Assembly (NCBI GenBank): GCA_036435485.1
Contig: CM071596.1
Coordinates: 141,373,501-141,437,500 of the forward strand
Direction: 5' to 3'
Length of the DNA stretch: 64,000 nt
Source: Saposhnikovia divaricata
Taxonomy: Eukaryota; Streptophyta; Magnoliopsida; Apiales; Apiaceae
Under the pieces are notes generated by a model. That model was not told the origin of the DNA, did not search any database, and saw only the letters and a list, made by a program, of their open reading frames with translations. Position 1 is the stretch's first letter. Every line of letters begins with the position of its first letter. The position numbers and the translations under genes were made by a program. Below are positions 57,651 to 64,000 of this stretch, piece by piece.

Positions 57651-58185
57651 CTACTTCCATAACGAAATAATCATGATTACTACAACAGCACAGACCAAAA
57701 GCTTCTTCAATGTCCTGTTTTCCTTCTCCAACTTCTTCAACAAATTATTTGTTACTTCAACCTGATTTTGAAGCAAACAAATTTCTTCGTCCACCTTCCA
57801 AGCATTGTGCAAGTCATCATCCTTTCTATTCAGTCTTAGCTTCAAATCTTTTATCACTTCTCTTGCTCTTTCAATGTACGATGGATCAGCCCACTTGAAG
57901 AAGTTACATCTTCTTGTAGGATCCTAACAACACATTAAACAAAACTCAATATATTTTCGCAACAACAAAATTTACATAAAGGAATGCTGTACATACCTTG
58001 TACTGGCTGCACCCGAAGAACCTCCTTCCTGGGTCAAGAGTACCTTCTTTCCATGCTTCTTGACAAGGAGCTGGTAGATTGCAGTTACACCTTACACTTC
58101 CATGTTCACCTAGGTAATTGAAAGTGCTTGAACTATGTCTGTAAGGGTTTCTAACCGAAGATGAAGAGTTTCTTGAATTAGACAT
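57651..58185 (-). CDS. GRF-type zinc-finger protein with coiled coil and C-terminal TM
   Basis: Two exons on the minus strand: 58185-57997 and 57923-57651, joined over a 73-bp intron (donor AAG/GTATGT, acceptor GTTGTTAG/G, phase 0), giving 153 residues. Exon 1 has a Ser-rich N-terminus and most of a GRF-type finger (RCNCNLPAPCQEAWKEGTL, DPGRRFFGCSQYK). Exon 2 completes it (DPTRRCNFFKWADPSYIERA), then a coiled coil (about residues 85-138, with LQNQVEVTNNLLKKLEKENR) and a C-terminal hydrophobic segment (LLVCAVVVIMIISLWK) that could anchor it in a membrane. Frame and splice sites are intact. GRF fingers can bind single-stranded nucleic acid in known proteins; the role here is unknown. Confidence 0.8.
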
Positions 58186-58494
58186 GACTAACTTTTTAGA
58201 TACGGAGACAACACATAAAAACCTTCCAATTTATAGCCAAATTGGTATGATTTTTTGAAGTGTAAAAATTGTTTAAAAATAATACACAGCTAGCATTTCC
58301 GAAAAAGTTGTTTTGTCACTTCAACACTGAAATAAAGTTCAGCACCCAAACACAGCTAAAAAAATGAAAAAGTTGAATGGTCATTTCAATACTTTATCCT
58401 GGAAAGTTGAGTTCTCTTTTCAGTTCAAGCAGGATCAATAAAACATGAGAACCCCACCCTGACAACCCCACTTACAGGGGTATATGAATATATA

Positions 58495-58517
58495 TAAATA
58501 TATAAATATATATATAG

Positions 58518-58583
<66 letters not shown>
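58495..58583. repeat. AT microsatellite
   Basis: A long AT/TA tract, imperfect at its left end (TATATAAATATA phrases), between the two divergent small genes. Confidence 0.95.
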
Positions 58584-58585
<2 letters not shown>

Positions 58586-58634
58586 CCTTCCATATAGGTT
58601 AAGTGCAAATTAATTTACCAACTACAACATAAAT

Positions 58635-59075
58635 ATGTCATCCTCTACAAATCACAATTGGTTGCTCGAAGAAAGAAATGATGACTACCGGCGTCTACGA
58701 CGAAGCGCTCCAGTGGAATATTTTACAGGCGTTCGTCGAGAATGGGCATATCGCCGTGAAGAATCGGAACGCTTACGAAATGACCTAATTGCTTTGGGTG
58801 CGAGGGTCCCTATTCGTCATTCGCTCGACATGTTTCCGCGTACTGGTGAATCATCGGGTTGGAATGATTATAAGCGTAAAGTCATTCGAGCTGTGAAACA
58901 GATACGGATTGAGAACAATCGAATGTTGTTACGTAGAACTCGTCACTACATCTATCAACTTGCCAAAGACTCCGTTCGTGCAAGTGGGAGAGAGCTAACA
59001 ACCGTTGAGGAACAACATCTTCAACAAAATCCATGTTACATATCCGATGATTACATGTCCGACGAAGAAATTTAA
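58635..59075 (+). CDS. Uncharacterised 146-aa protein of the TIR element
   Basis: Intact frame from ATG 58635. It is Arg-rich (DDYRRLRRSAPVEYF, REWAYRREESERLRNDLIAL) with a central basic helix region (WNDYKRKVIRAVKQIRIENN, MLLRRTRHYIYQLAKDS) and an acidic end (YISDDYMSDEEI). There is no signal peptide or TM segment. I do not recognise a family. It lies divergently from the GRF-finger gene on its left across an AT microsatellite, and convergently with the next minus-strand gene. A nucleic-acid-binding role is possible from the charge, but that is inference. Confidence 0.6.
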   Translation: MSSSTNHNWLLEERNDDYRRLRRSAPVEYFTGVRREWAYRREESERLRNDLIALGARVPIRHSLDMFPRTGESSGWNDYKRKVIRAVKQIRIENNRMLLRRTRHYIYQLAKDSVRASGRELTTVEEQHLQQNPCYISDDYMSDEEI

Positions 59076-59332
59076 TTAAGTACTCGTCAATTATTTAAGC
59101 TTTTAATTTCTCTATTATGTATTTGTAGTGTGCATTTTGCTTTTCATGTTCTTGTAGTGTGTTTTTTCTATTATGATGGTGTTATAGTGTGCAAGAAAAG
59201 TACGTAAATAATTAAAACATCACATTCCATAACATCACACAACATGAAAACAAAAAATACAAATGAATATCCGTAGAGGACATTCTTTAGGGAAAACTTA
59301 AAAAAAACCACATTTTATCATAGACGAAGAAA

Positions 59333-59338
59333 TTAATC

Positions 59339-59371
<33 letters not shown>

Positions 59372-59758
59372 TTCCTCATCCTCCTGCACCGAGTCCTCGT
59401 ACTCATTCTTATTCTCATCAGTTGATTCATTGAGAGCAGCCAAGGGATTATCAGGCTCAATCCCATCCTTTTGCTCAATCCCATCCTCCTCCACGGAGTC
59501 CTCGCCGTCATTCTCATTTTCATCAGTTGATTCAAACTGATGGCGAGTTAGTTCTCTGACTCGTTGCATTTCCAATATCTCGAAATCACGCGCAGCACGC
59601 TCCTCTAATGGTTCATGAAGCCAACGAATGTACCCACATCCGTTGCCTCCATTTGGACAATTGAGATACCTCCTTCCCGCATTTCTTCCATAGGACCATG
59701 TGCGTTCAATGCACAACTTATCACAAAAGCAGAGATTCAAATCGGGGATGTTTGACAT
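59333..59758 (-). CDS. Second GRF-like zinc-finger protein, acidic tail (about 141 aa)
   Basis: The ATG at 59758 (MSNIPDLNLCFCDKLC) is the likely start; an upstream in-frame ATG at 59809 would add 17 residues. The finger reads CFCDKLCIERTWSYGRNAGR, RYLNCPN, CGYIRWLHE: Cys pairs plus the (G)RR and W positions of the GRF type, but with an altered spacing. A helix with EERAARDFEILEMQRVRELT follows, then an acidic tail with repeated ESTDEN.N units ending in an Asp run coded by an ATC/CAT repeat (59336-59372). It shares MSN and the finger with the gene at 58185, so the two may be distant paralogues. Confidence 0.65.
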
Positions 59759-60049
59759 GTTGGATTGTGTGTGAAATGCTAAATTAGATTTCAGTGGTTG
59801 GGTGAACAAGCCTCAGCACAAGCTTGTTTTATAGCTGAGAATCAAGGGATAAATTATTGATTGGTCTTCAACTGGCCCGTGACTCAACAGTACTGTCAGA
59901 ATACATTTAAATGAACTGCACAAAAAATAAATTGGAGGAGTCATATTTGTCATCAAAGAAACTCATGTGAATGTACAGCAACAAACACTTAAATTTACCC
60001 TGCATTATTGAAAAAAAGCACTCTGAGAAAGGACTGCAGGCTTAGACTT

Positions 60050-60200
60050 TAGTCAAATATAGTTGATTTCTGAAAAATAAAGTTGATTTCATGCATACTA
60101 AAATAAAGCCGATTTTTTAAAAAGTAAAGTTGATTGCAGGCATGGTAAGTTAAAGCTGAATACTGAAAAAGTAAAGTTGATTTCAGAAATTTCATATTAT
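60050..60200 (+). repeat. Degenerate repeats around TAAAGTTGATTTC
   Basis: AAAGTTGATTTC-like units recur about five times at intervals of roughly 25-30 bp, joined by CTGAAAAA(T/G)T-like spacers. Confidence 0.6.
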
Positions 60201-60429
60201 TTTCCTGCAGGCTAATAAATTTGTGTAGTCACATCTTCTACTTCTTGTACGTAAAGTGCTCTAGTCACTTCAAAATAATGCTTGTTTAAATTATTGAGGT
60301 ATTTTTTCATCAACAAAGAGGAAAAATAATAATCCAAAGTTGGCTATAAAACCCAATGTTGGTGCTTATTCAGAATCACAAGTTACTAGTTTTTTCTCAA
60401 ATTTTCTTTCTTCAAGGCAATAGCATAAC

Positions 60430-60705
60430 ATGGATAAGGGCAAAAAACGACAAACTAGTAAAACCAAAACCAAAAAAACCAAAAAAACCAAGAGGTCATT
60501 CGATTTGCAGGCTGAGGATGCTAAACTTGCAAAACATTTTGAATTTGCTGCACAACAAGTTAAATTTAAAATGGAAATGGAAGCTCGAGCTGCAAAGGAA
60601 CGTGAAATTGCACTAGAAGCTGAAGCTGCAAAGGAGCGTCAAATTGCAAGGGAAATTGAGGAAGCTGAGGACGAGAATTATGCTATTGATCTCAGTGAAT
60701 TTTAA
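60430..60705 (+). CDS. Lys-rich coiled-coil protein of the TIR element (91 aa)
   Basis: ATG at 60430. The first 25 residues are Lys/Thr-rich (KTKTKKTKKTKRSF), like a nuclear-localisation or DNA-contact tail. Residues 27-80 form a strong helix/coiled coil (KLAKHFEFAAQQVKFKMEME, EAEAAKERQIAREIEEAEDE) with the doubled phrase (R/E)AAKERxIA, ending YAIDLSEF. No family recognised. Its frame is intact, and short ALxAEAAKER repeats suggest a structural partner protein rather than an enzyme. Confidence 0.5.
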   Translation: MDKGKKRQTSKTKTKKTKKTKRSFDLQAEDAKLAKHFEFAAQQVKFKMEMEARAAKEREIALEAEAAKERQIAREIEEAEDENYAIDLSEF

Positions 60706-60874
60706 GAAGTTGTATTGTGGTTCTCGTGTCAATGTATGCTTATTTTCTAATTTTCTGTTTTCAATTTAATGTAATTGTGTGATGCTTCAATTTTCTGTTT
60801 TCAAATTGAAGTACTTGTGTGATGTTGTATGTTTATTTTAAAGTAATGGAATGTTTTCTAATATGTTTTTTATG

Positions 60875-61440
60875 GCCCTCAACGTAACTACACGAAGGTA
60901 TTGTTAACAATTTCATGTGAACTTGCCATATTCGGCAAACATTTAACAAATCTAAACAAATTAATTTTGCCTAAATTTTGGCTTACGCAGAAGAACAACG
61001 TCAATACTTGAATACGGAACAAAAAAAACGAAATAAAAACATGTTGCAATATAATTTTTATTCCCCTAAACATTCCTACTCGAAGGAATTTTTAACAATT
61101 TGATGTTGAGTTGCCATGTTCGGCCCAAAAAATAAGATAATTAGACACAATCATTTTTGGAGATTTTCATATTATACCAAAGTACAACGTGAATACTTGA
61201 ATATGGAACAAAAACAACGTAAAAAAAACATGTACAAGTATTTTCTTTATTCCCCTAAACGTGCCTACTCGAAAGAATTTTCAACAAATTGTTGTTGAGT
61301 TACCATGTTCGCCCAAAAAAAAAAAACTAGTTAGACATAATAATTTTTGGAGATTTTCATATTACACCAAAGTAAAATGTCAATTCTTCAATACAAAGCA
61401 AAAAAAATCAAAAAAATTCATTTACAAATAGATTCTGTAA
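60875..61440 (+). repeat. Right subterminal tandem repeats, about three units of 190 bp
   Basis: CCCCTAAACATTCCTACTCG begins a unit near 61061 and its variant another near 61251; a more diverged unit starts near 60875. Each continues GAATTTTTAACAATTTG, a TTGCCATGTTCG phrase, GGAGATTTTCATATTATACC and AATACTTGAATACGGAACAA. They are inverted relative to the left subterminal repeat at 56640-56960. Confidence 0.8.
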
Positions 61441-61521
61441 GCCATGTAAAATGACTACTACAAACTACATTTTGTAGTCACAAATTATGCTAAGTGCTGG
61501 GAAAAGTGAAAAGAAACAAAT

Positions 61522-61700
61522 GTAATAGAAATCGCCACTTGAAGTGGCGTTTTCTGTTGAAATGAAATTCAACAGAAAACGCCACTTCTAGTGGCGTTTT
61601 CTATTACAGATTCTCAGCTATACCAGAAATGAAAAATCTGAACAAAATGTACCATAAATGAAACATGAGTTCACTAATGTACCAGAAATGTAATCGAGCC
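61522..61700 (-). repeat. Right terminal inverted repeat with hairpin
   Basis: 61522-61606 folds as an inverted repeat with arms near 40 bp around CAACAGAAAACGCCACTTC and contains CGCCACTTGAAGTGGCG. Outside it, on the minus strand, come CATTTCTGGTATAGCTGAG, CATTTATGGTACATT and CATTTCTGGTACATT, matching the left end in order. Confidence 0.85.
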
Positions 61701-61773
61701 CCCAAAATATTATACTCCTGTGTATGTACAAAAAATGGTTGAAGGGAAAAGGTTGCATTCAAGTAATACAATA

Positions 61774-62627
61774 ATGAGATTGATGATATTAGTGATGATG
61801 TTAATAGTGATAAACATAAACGTAGCAGCAGAATCAGAAGTTCCAACACCAAAGGCATGGCCTGAGCAGTTCCATGCCACCGTAATTTCGAATACTAGTG
61901 GTGCACTCCAACTAGTGGACTTGTGGTACGATTGGCCTAATGGTAGAAACCTAAACGTAGAGCAAGACCAGCTTGCTGAGGAACCACTTTACAACGTGCA
62001 GTGGAACAATGACACTTCTTTTTTTTTATCCAAAAGATCAAGCAGGACTGCCAGATTTATCACTTTGGTGTTGGGATTTTGAGGCCTAACTGGATGGAAG
62101 GGGGAAACTATTTGGATCAAAGATATATATGGATGGTTTCCTCTGCAATGTTTGGGGGAAAGTTGATGAGTTTGTTTGGTACTACGAGGATGTTATCACT
62201 AAACAACCTGTTTATTGGCTCTTGTTCACCGGTACGTATGCTCTGTTTCGCTATGTCTTTTTCTTTTAAGTCACTTTTTAGCTTATCGCACTTAACATGC
62301 ATTTTTAAAATTAAAATCAGAAATTAATTTAGTATATATGTAGCTTAAAACCCAAATGAACGGGCTGATCTAAATTATTGTCCATGATAAAACTTAAAAA
62401 AAAAAAAAATTGTTGCAGGCAAAGAAACACACTTCATAACCTTCGACGTGGGAGCAGTTCTCGAGGACGCTAAGTGGCAGGGTCCTTCGTATTGTTCTTC
62501 GGTGAAAAAACACACAACACATGAGTTGGAAGTTGGATCTATGTTCAAGGTGTCTTGGAAGTTGGATCTTTCTTCAAACCTGTGTACTAGAGTACTAATT
62601 ATGCAGCGCACAGAATTTAAGCTATGA
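61774..62627 (+). pseudogene. At4g14100-like secreted protein gene, two frameshifts
   Basis: Exon 1 (61774-62231) starts with a signal peptide (MRLMILVMMLIVININVAA), then VPTPKAWPEQFHATVISN, LQLVDLWYDWPNGRNLNV, WNNDTSF; in a shifted frame DCQIYHFGVGILRPNW; in a third frame DGFLCNVWGKVDEFVWYYED to FTG. Intron 62232-62418 has G/GTACGT and TTGCAG/G. Exon 2 (62419-62627) reads HFITFDVGAVLEDAKWQGPS then YCSSVKKH to a stop. This order matches the plant family typified by At4g14100, often annotated as glycosyl-group transferase without firm proof. The frameshifts fall in a T9 run (about 62019) and an AT run (about 62123). The TIR element ends 64 bp upstream of the ATG. Confidence 0.85.
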
Positions 62628-62716
62628 TATGGTTCAACGCACGTATTACCAGCATAAGTTAAACCCATGTTTCGCATAAGTTAAACCCATGTTTCATATA
62701 TAAGAGGGTTTGAAAC

Positions 62717-63290
62717 TTTTTTTTTTTACGAACAAAATGAAAATTTAATTAAACTTTCAAAACAACCGGGACAAACCCCCAATTGACAGTACCACCTGGA
62801 TTAGAACAAGCAAAAATAGCCATGTTTCCATATCGTTTAATAACATGAATTGAAACAATTCTCAAGCTAGAAAACAGTACAACACCAAGACTGACAAAAG
62901 AAACATCCATAATATCGAGGCATATGAACCAATAGAGCCCAAAAACTTCAAAGATTACCGCATCTACACTGATCTGGATCCTGACTTTCGTTAAATTGAT
63001 CTCCCGCTTTTTTTTAGCAGATATCGATAGATCCAAGATAAGCTTTGTAGACATAACAACCCCCTCCGAAAGTGAGCCCAATTAATCCACCCGAAAGCCT
63101 CTACAAATGGAGCCTTCATCGAGCGAAAAGGCCATACTGCTAGTTGAACAATACACGCAAACAAGACACACAAAAACGTCGAAACATAACAAACTAACAT
63201 CCCAAAAAGATGGGCACAACTGACAACCTTGATAACAAGGTACAAACAAGATCTCACCAAAAAAGGAACAGATCTCAATTTTATTGAAAA
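62717..63290 (-). mobile_element. LINE 3' end (5' truncated)
   Basis: On the minus strand a G/T-rich stretch with many TTGTTT/TTTTGT phrases ends GTTTAATTAAATTTTCATTTTGTTCG and a run of 11 A, the form of plant L1-type 3' UTRs with a poly(A) tail. No RT domain is in view. The 5' limit near 63290 and a target duplication were not established. Confidence 0.5.
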
Positions 63291-63724
63291 ACTAGTAAAT
63301 AGAATTTAAAGATTCAGAAATGGAGGAAACGGGATGAAAGGATGGGTGGGGCGGATGTGGGTTTGATGGAAGGATGGGGACGGTGAAAAAGGCTGCAGAT
63401 CGGAAGCTATGGAAGCAAGGGGTGGCCGACTCTCATTTAGAGAGAAAAAAGGGTTTCGCAATGATTATTTATATTCAGTTTATAAGAGTGTTGAGACATA
63501 CATGTCTATAGATAATGATAACAAATACCACAAGGTAGAAAATGAATCAAGGAATCGAAGCTGACAAATAAATCAGGAAGCTAACTGAAATGCAGATCAA
63601 CTAAAGCTACATCTTAAGAAAGGAACTCTGCAAGCAGTTAGAGAGTATTTCTGTAACAAGCCATGAGATGCTACAATCAAGTATCAGTAATCAGAAGAGA
63701 GTTTGCTGTAACCGTGCAAGTAAT
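63291..63724. other. Unassigned non-coding DNA
   Basis: Purine-rich stretch with GGATGGGTGGGG-like phrases (63330-63390), then AT-rich DNA. No coding or boundary signal recognised; the right part may belong to the element whose repeat array follows. Confidence 0.35.
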
Positions 63725-63919
63725 TTCGAGAAATCAAGAAATGAAGAGTTCGAGAAGTCATTCGAGAACTCTAACAAAAAGGGTTATTCGAGAAGTCTGC
63801 AATATACACTAATCGAGTAGTCTACATAATAGGTTGTTCGAGAAGTCATTCGAGAACCCAATAAAAGGGACTATTCGAGAAGTCAACATTCGAGATTTCA
63901 AGACTCATCAGTTCGAGAA
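63725..63919 (+). repeat. TTCGAGAA array (TTCnnGAA words)
   Basis: Eight exact TTCGAGAA copies start at 63725, 63749, 63761, 63787, 63837, 63849, 63874 and 63912, with variants near 63812 (ATCGAGTAG) and 63889 (TTCGAGAT). Most are followed by GTC or CTC, and two pairs read TTCGAGAAGTCATTCGAGAA. TTCnnGAA is the core of heat-shock elements. The host element is not identified, because the window ends here; an LTR is plausible by comparison with the motif-rich LTR at 52452-53817. Confidence 0.75.
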
Positions 63920-64000
63920 CTCAGCCTGGATTCTTAATAATGCCAGAGTTCTCTAATGAAACATATCGAATGAAGATCAGGACCCAGAATTACTTTGCAA

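Larger units (their letters stand above)
56236..61710. mobile_element. Unclassified TIR element with GRF zinc-finger genes, TSD CCCAAAATAT
   Basis: The ends are inverted copies of each other. The left reads GGCTCGCTTGCATTTCTGG from 56253; the right, on the minus strand from 61700, reads GGCTCGATTACATTTCTGG. Similarity continues for some 200-250 bp, including CATTTCTGGTATAGCTGAG and a large hairpin around CGCCACTTGAAGTGGCG. CCCAAAATAT occurs on both sides (56236-56245 and 61701-61710). Inside the ends are inverted subterminal repeats, and between them several small genes, two with GRF-type zinc fingers. Long TIRs and a 9-10 bp duplication suggest a Mutator-like element, but no mudrA or other transposase is recognisable. 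Confidence 0.75.

Noticed and set aside
62375..62677. A 100-aa minus-strand ORF
   Set aside because: It is the antisense of exon 2 of the At4g14100-like gene.

Overview
The window is nuclear DNA of a flowering plant, most likely a eudicot with a large, repeat-rich genome. It holds nested LTR retrotransposons of several plant lineages (Ty1/copia Tork-like and Sirevirus-like; Ty3/gypsy Tat, Athila-like and Tekay/Del-like), plant MITEs, a candidate Helitron, a LINE 3' end, and fragments of typical plant genes (an LRR receptor kinase, SLY1, a class III HD-ZIP, and an At4g14100-like protein). I recognised no tRNA, rRNA or CRISPR. No host gene is convincingly intact.

Layout. 1-228: MITE end. 229-2993: decayed minus-strand copia element whose gag-protease block (827-1870) is inverted in place. 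3325-5062: solo LTR with target duplication GAGGA. 5068-11420: non-coding DNA carrying fragments of three unrelated genes (LRR kinase, SLY1, HD-ZIP III), a Stowaway MITE, and at least 14 copies of a short hairpin motif close to GGTTCTACAGTAGAACC; this looks like a gene-capturing element. 11421-19733: a complete Athila-like element coding only for a gag-like protein, with perfect target duplications ATACC. It sits four bases inside an intron of the HD-ZIP III fragment, whose two exon pieces flank it; its left LTR carries a MITE missing from the right LTR. 19777-30309: a Tekay/Del-like LTR-internal-LTR-internal array with pol mostly deleted. 30323-39014: a Tat element (antisense ORF, hairpin-rich 3' region, integrase, dual RNase H, RT, protease, gag, 5' LTR), decayed and cut off at its 3' end. 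39015-53817: a Sirevirus-like copia element, interrupted by a 3.65-kb solo LTR (41796-45448, TSD TTGTT), with a long extra ORF after pol. 54140-55343: possible Helitron. 56236-61710: an unusual terminal-inverted-repeat element with a 10-bp target duplication and several small genes, two with GRF-type zinc fingers, and no recognisable transposase. It lies just upstream of the At4g14100-like gene (61774-62627), which has two frameshifts. 62717-63290: LINE 3' end. 63725-63919: a dense array of TTCGAGAA.

Most coding sequence belongs to mobile elements and is broken by stops or frameshifts. The least ordinary parts are the 56.2-61.7 kb element with its hairpin ends and GRF-finger genes; the matching AAGTC-motif arrays in the Sirevirus 3' LTR and ahead of its extra ORF; the hairpin array in the Tat 3' region; and the gene-fragment cluster with its private hairpin motif.
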